Source of the DNA: Salmonella bongori NCTC 12419
GTDB lineage: Bacteria; Pseudomonadota; Gammaproteobacteria; Enterobacterales; Enterobacteriaceae
Direction: 5' to 3'
Length of the DNA: 64,000 nt
Assembly (NCBI RefSeq): GCF_000252995.1
Contig: NC_015761.1
Span: 3,906,001-3,970,000 of the forward strand
A program made the position numbers and the translations under genes. A model generated the notes under the pieces. The model did not search any database. It had not been told where the DNA came from and was given only the letters and a program-made list of their open reading frames with translations. Positions 44,830 to 53,440 of this stretch are shown in pieces. Positions within the stretch are counted from its first letter, which is position 1, and each line of letters starts with the position of its first letter.

Positions 44830-45015
44830 ATGGTTATAACATTAGATGAACATCGTAGAGATACAGCTCCGGCGGGCGATCGCTCTAACGAGAGTAATGC
44901 TGATAACGAAAGCGCTATGGTTCTCACTTTTACGCCCAAGAAAAGCATTGAAAATGTTGATGATGATCAAGCTATTGCTGCTATTCTTGCCAGGGCAAAA
45001 GCACTGAAGTGGTGA
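44830..45015 (+). CDS. Small ORF (61 aa) upstream of the broken deaminase gene
   Basis: Begins with ATG and has a GAAGGGA Shine-Dalgarno about 9 bases upstream. The product, starting MVITLDEHRRDTAPAGD, is acidic in the middle (ENVDDDQAIAAIL) and ends AKALKW; it has no signal peptide, membrane segment or domain I recognise. Known AvcD/DcdV deaminases are preceded by a short locus producing an inhibitory RNA (AvcI/DifV) that can look like a small ORF. So this may be a real peptide, a leader, or part of a regulatory RNA. It lies between the promoter at 44774 and the deaminase start. Confidence 0.45.
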   Translation: MVITLDEHRRDTAPAGDRSNESNADNESAMVLTFTPKKSIENVDDDQAIAAILARAKALKW

Positions 45016-45041
45016 TCAATAGTTAAGTATTCTATATTGAG

Positions 45042-45066
45042 TGCTCTCAACTGTAGATTGTGAGCA
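45042..45066 (+). promoter_or_regulatory. Hairpin covering the deaminase ribosome-binding site
   Basis: TGCTCTCAA (45042-45050) pairs with TTGTGAGCA (45058-45066) with one mismatch around a seven-base loop. The right arm contains the GTGAG that would serve as Shine-Dalgarno for the ATG at 45072, so the fold could restrain translation. A regulatory role is inference. Confidence 0.5.
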
Positions 45067-45071
45067 TTTAA

Positions 45072-46642
45072 ATGGGAACTAATACTGCACAAAAACTTCC
45101 TCCTGTTTCTTCTGACCAAGATTCCTCCTCCCAAAATTCAATTGAAATTATAAAAAACAGGCAATCAAAAGAATTGATTTTGGCTTTCTGTGGGCCAATT
45201 GGATCTGGAATAAAAGCAATTAGATTAGCATTTGAAAATAATCTTGAAAATCTTGGTTATAAGGTTCATCATATTCACATAAGTTCTTTAATGGATAAAG
45301 TTAAAAAAACCTCTGTAAATACTGATCCCTATAACCGATATATAGAAAAGCAAAATCAAGGTAATACCCTAAGGCAAACTTATGGCCCTCAGATTATGGC
45401 TGAGGCCGCTATTGCCAGTATTGCTGAAATAAAACAAAAATCAAGAACTTCGATAAATGCTGAAGCACGTTTTAATGAAAAGTTTGTGTATATTATCGAT
45501 CAATTAAAAAATCCTGCTGAAGTTGAGTTATTAAGACTTGTTTATCAACATAACTTCTATTTAATAGGAGTTGTAAGAAACGAATCTGAAAGAAAAAGAA
45601 ACTTAAGAGATGAAGGGATTTCTCCTCAGCATATAGATGAACTCATACATTTAGATCGTAAAAGTGGCGGAAGCAAAGGGCAGCAAGTTGAAAAAACTAT
45701 TCTTGATGCCGATTTCTTTATAAGAAATAATCAAAGTCATTCAACTCAGCTAAATAATAAAGTAGAACGGTTTTTGGGCTTGATTCATGGAAAAAATGGA
45801 CTCACCCCATCGCTGCATGAGAAAGGTATGTTCAATGCCTTTAGCGCTTCTCTTCAATCTGCATGTTTGTCTCGGCAGGTTGGAGCGGCTATTGTTGATC
45901 ATGAAGGGAATATTTTATCAACCGGAAGAAACCTGGCGGAGGGCTGTATACATTTGAAGATGAAAATAAAGACTTCAGATGTATTCATAAGGGAGGTAAA
46001 TGTTATAATGACATGCATAAAGCTAAAATTAAAGATAGCATAACTAAACAAATTAATCTAAGTTTAGATAATGTGCTCACGCAAAGTTCATCAAAACCTT
46101 TATTAGAAAAAGCTATTCGGAGTATATTTGTTGATACTAACTTTGTAGAAACACTTGCATCTAATATTTATAGCAACTCCCCAATAAAATCTTTAATTGA
46201 ATATTCGAGAGCGATACATGCTGAAATGGATGCCATTACAACGTTAGCACGTACAGGAGAGGCATCCACTAAAAATAAGATTATGTTCACTACTACATAT
46301 CCTTGCCATAATTGTGCTCGTCATATTGTTGCTGCAGGTATTGTTAGTGTTTACTATATAGAGCCTTATGAAAAAAGCCTTGCCTTAGATCTCCATGACG
46401 ATGCCATTAATGATACAAACATTAATGATACCCAGAAAGTGAATTTTATTCAGTTTGAGGGAGTATCACCACGCCGATATGCTAAGTTTTTCTTTACTAC
46501 GTCAGATCGAAAAAATTCACAAGGTTATGCGTATCCTTATGCTACGAAATATAGTAACCATGTGGATTATCAATTTATTGATAGCTACCAGGAAATGGAA
46601 GATAAAATTACGCAGATATATACCAGTAAAATAAGCGATTAA
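45072..46642 (+). pseudogene. Frameshifted anti-phage deoxycytidylate/dCTP deaminase (AvcD/DcdV type)
   Basis: Two-domain protein broken by a frameshift. Frame 1 (45072-46043) encodes a P-loop nucleotide-kinase-like domain with FCGPIGSGIKAIRLAF near residue 39, then a deaminase start (SCLSRQVGAAIVDHEGNILSTGRN). Frame 2 continues at about 45929 with KPGGGLYTFEDENKDF and carries the zinc motifs IHAEMDAI and PCHNCARHIVAAG. Homologues read N-D-V-P between GRN and KPGGG; a 13-base deletion would explain both its loss and the frame change (1571+13 is divisible by three, giving about 527 residues, the family size). Intact relatives deaminate deoxycytidine nucleotides to starve phage of dCTP. The protein is AT-rich in coding and on the strand opposite glpX and glpK. 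An assembly or sequencing error remains possible. Confidence 0.85.
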
Positions 46643-46655
46643 TACCATTTTTAAG

Positions 46656-46680
46656 AGTCGGCCTATAAAATAGGCCGACT
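46656..46680. terminator. Perfect hairpin between the deaminase pseudogene and glpK
   Basis: AGTCGGCCTAT-AAA-ATAGGCCGACT, 11 base pairs, between the two convergent stops. There is no clear U-tract on either side, so termination is likely but not proven. It marks the glpK-side edge of the insert. Confidence 0.7.
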
Positions 46681-46687
46681 GATAGTA

Positions 46688-48196
46688 TTACTTGTCGTGC
46701 TCTTCCCACGCCATCGCGCGTTTAACCGCTTTCTTCCAGCCGCTGTAACGGTAGTTACGCTCGGTAGTTTCAATGCCGGGGCGGAATTCACGCTCAATGA
46801 CGGCTTTTTCCTGCAATTCGTCCAGATTCTGCCAGTAGCCGACTGCCAGACCGGCCAGGTAGGCGGCGCCCAGGGCCGTGACTTCACGTACTTCCGGGCG
46901 TTCTACGCGAGCGCCGAGGATATCCGACTGGAACTGCATCAGGAAATTGTTGGCGACCGCGCCGCCGTCCACGCGCAGGGCGTGCAGGCGAATACCGGAG
47001 TCAGCCTGCATTGCCTCCAGTACGTCGCGGGTCTGGTAAGCAATGGATTCCAGCGTCGCGCGGATAATGTGATTAGAATTCACGCCGCGGGTCAGACCAA
47101 AAATGGCGCCACGGGCATACGGGTCCCAGTAGGGTGCGCCCAGGCCGGTAAAGGCCGGGACAACGTACACTCCGTTGGTATCTTTCACTTTCGTGGCGAA
47201 GTATTCGGAGTCGAACGCGTCGCTGATCAGCTTCATTTCGTCACGCAACCATTGAATGGACGCTCCCGCCATAAACACTGCGCCTTCCAGCGCATAGTTG
47301 ACTTCGCCGCTCGGGCCGCAGGCGATGGTAGTCAACAAGCCGTTTTCCGATTTTACCGCTTTCTCACCGGTGTTCATCAGCATAAAGCAGCCAGTGCCGT
47401 AGGTGTTTTTCGCCATCCCTTCCTTCACGCATAGCTGACCGAATAGCGCCGCCTGCTGATCCCCGGCGATACCGGCGATAGGAATACGTGTTCCGCCTTT
47501 ACCGCCAATATTCGTCTGGCCGTAGACTTCGGAGGACTTACGTACCTGGGGCAGCATCGCGCGTGGGATATCCAGCACGTCCAGCATTTTGTCGTCCCAG
47601 TCAAGATCGTGAATGTTGAACAGCATGGTTCGTGAGGCGTTGGTATAATCGGTGACGTGGACGCGCCCCTGCGTCATCTTCCAGATAAGCCAGGTGTCCA
47701 CCGTACCGAACAGCAGTTCGCCACGCTTCGCGCGTTCACGCGAACCTTCCACATGATCAAGGATCCATTTCACTTTAGTGCCGGAGAAGTACGGGTCGAC
47801 AACCAGACCGGTGTTGTCGCGGATGTAATCTTCCAGGCCATCGCGTTTAAGCTGTTCGCAAATATCGGCGGTACGGCGGCACTGCCAGACAATAGCGTTG
47901 TATATTGGTTTGCCGGTTTCACGTTCCCAGACGATCGCGGTTTCTCGTTGGTTAGTGATGCCGATAGCGGCAATCTGATCGGAACTGATATCGGCCTTAG
48001 CCAGTACTTCTACCAGCGTTGAGCTTTGGGAGGCCCAGATTTCCATCGGGTCGTGTTCCACCCAGCCTGGCTTAGGGTAAATTTGCTCAAATTCACGCTG
48101 CGACACGCTGACGATATTCGCGTCATGATCCAGAACGACCGCGCGGGAGCTGGTAGTGCCCTGGTCGAGCGCAACGATATATTTTTTTTCAGTCAT
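46688..48196 (-). CDS. glpK: Glycerol kinase GlpK
   Basis: Phosphorylates glycerol to sn-glycerol 3-phosphate; 502 residues as in E. coli. FGGY-family motifs are clear: YIVALDQGTTSSRAVVLD at the N-terminus, ITNQRETAIVWERETGKPI, and LRVDGGAVANNFLMQFQSDI near the C-terminus. It follows glpF by 20 bases. Control by GlpR and CRP is expected from the region upstream of glpF. Confidence 0.99.
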   Translation of the reverse strand: MTEKKYIVALDQGTTSSRAVVLDHDANIVSVSQREFEQIYPKPGWVEHDPMEIWASQSSTLVEVLAKADISSDQIAAIGITNQRETAIVWERETGKPIYNAIVWQCRRTADICEQLKRDGLEDYIRDNTGLVVDPYFSGTKVKWILDHVEGSRERAKRGELLFGTVDTWLIWKMTQGRVHVTDYTNASRTMLFNIHDLDWDDKMLDVLDIPRAMLPQVRKSSEVYGQTNIGGKGGTRIPIAGIAGDQQAALFGQLCVKEGMAKNTYGTGCFMLMNTGEKAVKSENGLLTTIACGPSGEVNYALEGAVFMAGASIQWLRDEMKLISDAFDSEYFATKVKDTNGVYVVPAFTGLGAPYWDPYARGAIFGLTRGVNSNHIIRATLESIAYQTRDVLEAMQADSGIRLHALRVDGGAVANNFLMQFQSDILGARVERPEVREVTALGAAYLAGLAVGYWQNLDELQEKAVIEREFRPGIETTERNYRYSGWKKAVKRAMAWEEHDK

Positions 48197-48216
48197 AATT
48201 TTGTCCCGTAATCAGA

Positions 48217-49062
48217 TTACAGCGAAGCATTTTGTTGTGTGGTAGCGGTGGAATCCTTCTCTTCCACGACGCAGGTATCGCACGGCAAATGACGACCAAT
48301 GAATTTGCGATAAGCAAATGCGCCCAGAATAGCGCCGACGATGGGGCCAAACAGCGGCACCAGGAAATAAGGAATGTCTTTTCCACCGGTAAACGCAATC
48401 TCGCCCCAACCGGCAAGCCCGGCGAACATTTTTGGGCCAAAATCACGCGCCGGATTCATCGCAAAACCGGTTAACGGCCCCATAGAGGCGCCAATAACGG
48501 CGATCAGCAAGCCAATCAACAGCGGAGCCAGCGGGCCGCGCGGCACACCGTTGCCGTCGTCAGTCAGCGCCAGAATCAGTCCCATCAGAATAGCGGTAAT
48601 CACCATTTCAACCGCGAAGGCCTGCACAAAATTGATATGAGGATTCGGGTAAGTTGAGAAAATGCCAGCGAGATCAAGACTTTCAACGCTGCCACGTACG
48701 ATATGGTGCGTTTGTTCGAAGTCCACGAAAAGATTGTAATAAAGCCCGTAAACTAACGCCGCTGCGCAAAACGCGCCGGCAACTTGAGAAAGAATAAAAG
48801 GAATAACTTTACGTTTTTCGAAACAGGCAAATAGCCAGAGCGCGATAGTGACTGCCGGGTTCAGGTGTGCGCCAGAAACACCTGCCGTCAGGTAGATAGC
48901 CATCGCTACTCCCAGACCCCAGATGACGCTGATTTCCCACTGGCCAAAGGTCGCTCCGGCGACTTTAAGCGCAGCGACACAACCCACACCGAAAAAAATC
49001 AACAACCCGGTACCGAGGAATTCAGCAATGCACTGGCCTTTTAAGGTTGATGTTTGACTCAT
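48217..49062 (-). CDS. glpF: Glycerol facilitator GlpF
   Basis: Aquaglyceroporin of the MIP family, 281 residues, six transmembrane helices and two half-helices. The two NPA-type motifs are GAHLNPAVTIALW and GFAMNPARDFGPK. First gene of the glpFK operon; a GlpR-type operator region lies about 100 bases upstream. Confidence 0.99.
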   Translation of the reverse strand: MSQTSTLKGQCIAEFLGTGLLIFFGVGCVAALKVAGATFGQWEISVIWGLGVAMAIYLTAGVSGAHLNPAVTIALWLFACFEKRKVIPFILSQVAGAFCAAALVYGLYYNLFVDFEQTHHIVRGSVESLDLAGIFSTYPNPHINFVQAFAVEMVITAILMGLILALTDDGNGVPRGPLAPLLIGLLIAVIGASMGPLTGFAMNPARDFGPKMFAGLAGWGEIAFTGGKDIPYFLVPLFGPIVGAILGAFAYRKFIGRHLPCDTCVVEEKDSTATTQQNASL

Positions 49063-49700
<638 letters not shown>

Positions 49701-49825
49701 TTACGCTTTATCTTTCGTGCCGTAGCTGCGTTGGCTGCGCTCAGTTACCCCAGTCACGTAGTTCACTACGCTCCTGGGGATATCTTCGCTTGCCGCCTTG
49801 CTACAACACGAAATCTTTCGCGTAA
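49701..49825. repeat. ERIC/IRU repeat element
   Basis: A 125-base imperfect palindrome whose core ACGCTCCTGGGGAT and GTTACCCCAGTCACGTAGT match the conserved ERIC primer regions. Outer ends TTACGC and GCGTAA are complementary. It begins directly after the zapB stop, so it is transcribed as the zapB 3'UTR. Confidence 0.88.
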
Positions 49826-49871
49826 TCATCCCTGCGCGTAAGCCGACATCCGGCAATCAGCGACAACGCAT

Positions 49872-49899
49872 AAAAAAGGCGCCTTATGGCGCCTTTTTT
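49872..49899. terminator. Bidirectional terminator between zapB and rraA
   Basis: AAAAAAGGCGCC-TTAT-GGCGCCTTTTTT is symmetric, with a U-tract on both strands, between the convergent zapB and rraA genes. Confidence 0.93.
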
Positions 49900-49901
49900 G
49901 A

Positions 49902-50387
49902 TCACTCGATATCGAGCGGGTCTTCGGAGAGGATGATTCCGGTATTGTCGGCGTAGAGATGATCGCCGGAGAAGAACGTTACGCCGCCAAAATTAACGCG
50001 TATATCGCTTTCTCCAATGCCTTCACCTGCGGCGCCAACCGGAATGGCGGCGATTGCCTGAATGCCGATATCCAGTTCTTCCAGCTCGTCTACCTGACGC
50101 ACCGCGCCATAGACGACCAGCCCTTCCCATTCATTTTGCGCGGCCAGACGCGCCAGCTCCGCGTCGACTAATGCACGACGGACAGAACCGCCGCCATCCA
50201 CCAGCAGAACCCGACCACGGCCATTTTGTTCGAGCAGATCGTACAGCAACCCGTTGTCCTCGAAACATTTTACCGTGATGATTTGTCCGCCAAACGACGA
50301 CCGTCCCCCAAAGTTAGAGAACAGCGGTTCCACGACGTTGACATCTTCCTGATAGATGTCACAAAGCTCGGAAGTATCGTATTTCAT
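49902..50387 (-). CDS. rraA: Regulator of RNase E activity RraA
   Basis: Trimeric protein that binds RNase E and RhlB and slows mRNA decay; 161 residues as in E. coli. Family segments include KYDTSELCDIYQEDVNVVEP at the N-terminus, GRVLLVDGGGSVRRALVDAELA and GLVVYGAVRQVDELEELDIG. It lies about 90 bases downstream of menA on the same strand. Confidence 0.98.
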   Translation of the reverse strand: MKYDTSELCDIYQEDVNVVEPLFSNFGGRSSFGGQIITVKCFEDNGLLYDLLEQNGRGRVLLVDGGGSVRRALVDAELARLAAQNEWEGLVVYGAVRQVDELEELDIGIQAIAAIPVGAAGEGIGESDIRVNFGGVTFFSGDHLYADNTGIILSEDPLDIE

Positions 50388-50479
50388 AGGCTTAACGTTC
50401 AGTTGCTGCGAGAATTTTTAGTATATCGCGCTAAGTACACTGTTGGCAAAATCATCAATTGTTAATTGATATTTGTCAG

Positions 50480-51406
50480 TTAAACGGTCCACTGACTTAA
50501 GAGTATCCCAATCACAAATAACAGGTTGGTTAACAGTGCGCCTTTGACGGTACGTTCAAGCATCGGACGCATTGCCGCAGGCTCCCTTTCGCGCATTACA
50601 TAGCGCGCCTGGTTGATGAGTAACGGCGCGGCCAGAATAAACAACCATCCCCACAGGCTGTGTAGCGAAATCAGATTAAATAGCGCCAGACAGAGCAGGG
50701 CGCCTGTCAACAGGCAGGCATGATAGCGACGCGCGTTGACATCGCCCAGGCGCACCACCAGCGTATTTTTACCATTTTCACGGTCGCTGTTAATATCGCG
50801 CAGGTTGTTAATATTCAGTACGGCCGTCGCCAGTAAACCACAGGCGGTGGCCGGGAGAATCAGATCCGGGATCAGCGTGTGCGCCTGGAGATACCAGCTC
50901 CCCATAACGCTCAGCCAGCCAAAAAAAACCAGCACAGAGATATCGCCCAACCCGATATAGCCGTAGGGCCGATTACCCACGGTGTAGGTGATGGCGGCAA
51001 TAATCGACAGCCCGCCTAAAACTAAAAAGCCAATAAAGTCGGTTAACGTATGGCACGCCACCGCCACCAGCGCCAGCCCGGAGATACAGATCAGCACGAC
51101 GGTAATGATTAACGCCCGCTTCATCTCCTGTTGGGTGATAACGCCTTTTTGCATCCCGCGTAGCGGCCCGATGCGATCCGGTTTGTCGCTGCCTTTGACG
51201 GCATCGCCGTAATCGTTGGCGAGGTTGGATAAAATTTGCAGTAGTCCGGCGGTGATAAGAGCCAGCAGTGCGACCAGAGGATCGAAGTAGCCTTGCCACC
51301 AGGCCAGAGCTGTACCGACGATGATCGCCGCGAAGGCGAGGGGTAAGGTCTTGGGTCGTAAGCTTTCCAGCCAGGCCAGAGTGCGGCTAATTTGTTGTTC
51401 AGTCAT
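50480..51406 (-). CDS. menA: 1,4-dihydroxy-2-naphthoate octaprenyltransferase MenA
   Basis: UbiA-family membrane prenyltransferase that makes demethylmenaquinone; 308 residues. The aspartate-rich motif NDYGDAVKGSDKPD (near residue 65) and the second motif NNLRDINSDRENGKNTL bind prenyl diphosphate through Mg2+; eight to nine hydrophobic helices surround them. The start at 51406 gives the E. coli N-terminus MTEQQISRT. Confidence 0.97.
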   Translation of the reverse strand: MTEQQISRTLAWLESLRPKTLPLAFAAIIVGTALAWWQGYFDPLVALLALITAGLLQILSNLANDYGDAVKGSDKPDRIGPLRGMQKGVITQQEMKRALIITVVLICISGLALVAVACHTLTDFIGFLVLGGLSIIAAITYTVGNRPYGYIGLGDISVLVFFGWLSVMGSWYLQAHTLIPDLILPATACGLLATAVLNINNLRDINSDRENGKNTLVVRLGDVNARRYHACLLTGALLCLALFNLISLHSLWGWLFILAAPLLINQARYVMREREPAAMRPMLERTVKGALLTNLLFVIGILLSQWTV

Positions 51407-51419
51407 ATTTAGCGCCAAT

Positions 51420-51443
51420 AAAAATGGGGCTTTTCAGCCCCAT
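51420..51443 (-). terminator. hslVU terminator
   Basis: On the minus strand ATGGGGCTGAAAAGCCCCATTTTTATT, a stable hairpin with U-tract, 30 bases after the hslU stop and before menA. Confidence 0.9.
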
Positions 51444-51472
51444 CAACAGTGATGAAAATGCATTGGACGCGA

Positions 51473-52804
51473 TTATAAGATAAAACGGCTTAGATCTTCA
51501 TCTGCGACCAGCGCATCCAGATGTTTGCTCACATATTCCGCATCAATTGTGATATTTTGGCCGTGCAGATCGCTGGCGTCATAGGAAATATCTTCCATCA
51601 AACGCTCTAGTACGGTGTGCAGACGACGCGCGCCGATGTTTTCGGTAGTTTCGTTAACCTGCCAGGCGGCTTCGGCGATGCGTTTAATACCGGAATCGGT
51701 GAACTCAATATTGACGCCTTCGGTTGCCATCAGCGCTTTGTACTGCACGGTGACAGACGCGTTAGGTTCGGTCAAAATACGTTCGAAATCGCTGGTGGTC
51801 AATGCCTGAAGTTCAACGCGAATGGGCAGACGACCCTGCAGCTCCGGGATCAGATCTGATGGCTTCGCGACCTGGAACGCGCCAGAGGCGATAAACAGAA
51901 TATGATCCGTTTTGACCATACCGTGTTTGGTTGAGACAGTGCAGCCTTCTACCAGCGGCAGTAAGTCGCGCTGTACACCTTCACGCGATACATCCGGGCC
52001 AGACGTTTCGCCACGCTTACAAATTTTGTCAATCTCATCGATAAAGACGATGCCATGCTGTTCAACCGCGTCAATAGCGTCCTGTTTCAACTCTTCCGGG
52101 TTGACCAGCTTAGCCGCTTCTTCTTCAACCAACAGTTTCATCGCGTCTTTAATTTTTAACTTACGCGGTTTCTGTTTCTGGCCGCCCAGGTTCTGGAACA
52201 TAGACTGCAACTGGCTGGTCATCTCTTCCATGCCCGGAGGCGCCATAATCTCTACGCCCATCGGCGCGGCGGCGAGGTTAATCTCGATCTCTTTATCGTC
52301 GAGCTGGCCTTCGCGCAGTTTCTTGCGGAACGTTTGACGGGCGGCAGAAGGCTCCTGCTGCTGTTCGGTTTGGCCCCAGTTATTTTTTGCCGGTGGGATC
52401 AGCACATCGAGAATGCGTTCTTCCGCCAGTTCTTCCGCACGATAGCGGTTTTTCTCGATAGCCTGTACGCGAACCATTTTCACTGCGGCATCGGTTAGAT
52501 CGCGGATGATGGAATCCACTTCTTTACCCACATAGCCCACTTCGGTGAACTTGGTGGCTTCGACTTTGATGAACGGCGCGTTAGCGAGTTTTGCCAGACG
52601 GCGGGCAATTTCAGTTTTACCAACGCCGGTTGGGCCAATCATCAGAATATTTTTCGGGGTCACTTCGTGGCGCAGCTCTTCGTCAAGCTGCATACGACGC
52701 CAGCGGTTACGCAGTGCAATTGCCACGGAACGCTTGGCGTTATCCTGGCCGATAATGTGTTTGTCCAGTTCGCTGACAATTTCGCGTGGGGTCATTTCAG
52801 ACAT
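51473..52804 (-). CDS. hslU: HslU ATPase of the HslUV protease
   Basis: AAA+ unfoldase that feeds substrates to HslV; 443 residues as in E. coli. Walker A is GPTGVGKTE near residue 57, Walker B is VFIDEIDKI near 253, the pore loop is EVGYVGKEVDS, and the sensor/arginine region is NIGARRLHTVLERL. It follows hslV by 9 bases. Confidence 0.99.
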   Translation of the reverse strand: MSEMTPREIVSELDKHIIGQDNAKRSVAIALRNRWRRMQLDEELRHEVTPKNILMIGPTGVGKTEIARRLAKLANAPFIKVEATKFTEVGYVGKEVDSIIRDLTDAAVKMVRVQAIEKNRYRAEELAEERILDVLIPPAKNNWGQTEQQQEPSAARQTFRKKLREGQLDDKEIEINLAAAPMGVEIMAPPGMEEMTSQLQSMFQNLGGQKQKPRKLKIKDAMKLLVEEEAAKLVNPEELKQDAIDAVEQHGIVFIDEIDKICKRGETSGPDVSREGVQRDLLPLVEGCTVSTKHGMVKTDHILFIASGAFQVAKPSDLIPELQGRLPIRVELQALTTSDFERILTEPNASVTVQYKALMATEGVNIEFTDSGIKRIAEAAWQVNETTENIGARRLHTVLERLMEDISYDASDLHGQNITIDAEYVSKHLDALVADEDLSRFIL

Positions 52805-52813
52805 GAGAGGTCC

Positions 52814-53344
52814 TTACGCTTTGGAGGTCAATTCTTCAATGGTGTGGAAATGGTTGGTATAAATGCAGATATCGCCTGCAATATCCAACGCCTTTTCAGC
52901 AATTTCGCGTGCGCCGAGCTCGGTGTTTTCCAACAGAGCGCGAGCAGCAGCCTGCGCATAAGGACCGCCGGAGCCGATAGCAATTAAATCGTTTTCAGGT
53001 TGGACGACATCGCCATTACCCGTGATGATGAGCGAAGCGGTTTCATCCGCGACGGCCAGCAATGCTTCAAGCTTGCGCAGCATACGGTCAGTACGCCAGT
53101 CTTTCGCCAGTTCAACGGCGGCCTTGACCAGATGCCCCTGGTGCATTTCCAGTTTACGTTCAAACAGTTCGAATAGCGTGAAGGCATCCGCAGTACCGCC
53201 CGCAAAGCCCGCAATGACTTTGTCGTTATAAAGGCGGCGGACTTTCTTCACATTGCCTTTCATTACCGTATTGCCCAGTGTGGCCTGACCATCACCGGCG
53301 ATTACCACGTGGCCGTTACGGCGTACGCTTACTATTGTTGTCAC
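52814..53344 (-). CDS. hslV: HslV protease subunit
   Basis: Proteasome-related threonine peptidase, 176 residues. Thr2 (after Met1 removal, MTTIVSVRRNG) is the nucleophile; Lys33 region NVKKVRRLYNDKVIAGFAGG and GSGGPYAQAAARALLE are conserved. First gene of hslVU; transcribed from a heat-shock promoter at 53412-53440. Confidence 0.99.
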   Translation of the reverse strand: MTTIVSVRRNGHVVIAGDGQATLGNTVMKGNVKKVRRLYNDKVIAGFAGGTADAFTLFELFERKLEMHQGHLVKAAVELAKDWRTDRMLRKLEALLAVADETASLIITGNGDVVQPENDLIAIGSGGPYAQAAARALLENTELGAREIAEKALDIAGDICIYTNHFHTIEELTSKA

Positions 53345-53378
53345 GAGCAGACCCCTTGGTTACAAAAGCAGAATTCGG

Positions 53379-53399
53379 GCCCCGTACGGCGTACGGGGC
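53379..53399 (-). promoter_or_regulatory. 5'UTR stem-loop of hslVU mRNA
   Basis: GCCCCGTAC-GCC-GTACGGGGC (minus strand), a perfect nine-base-pair stem in the hslV leader. A similar 5' stem-loop in E. coli hslVU is reported to stabilise the transcript. Confidence 0.8.
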
Positions 53400-53411
53400 A
53401 TAATGCAAGTA

Positions 53412-53440
53412 TAGATGGGGGGGATTTTGAGGGTTTCAAC
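53412..53440 (-). promoter_or_regulatory. Sigma-32 heat-shock promoter of hslVU
   Basis: On the minus strand GTTGAAA, 13-base spacer, CCCCATCTA matches the sigma-32 consensus (CTTGAAA, N11-16, CCCCATNTA). It overlaps the last codons of ftsN. Confidence 0.9.

Noticed and set aside
46013..46642. Second deaminase ORF as an independent gene
   Set aside because: Its apparent ATG is internal to a frame that stays open and family-like upstream to about 45929, so it is the out-of-frame 3' part of one broken gene.
46697..47434. 245-codon plus-strand open frame over glpK
   Set aside because: Antisense shadow of glpK with no recognisable domain.
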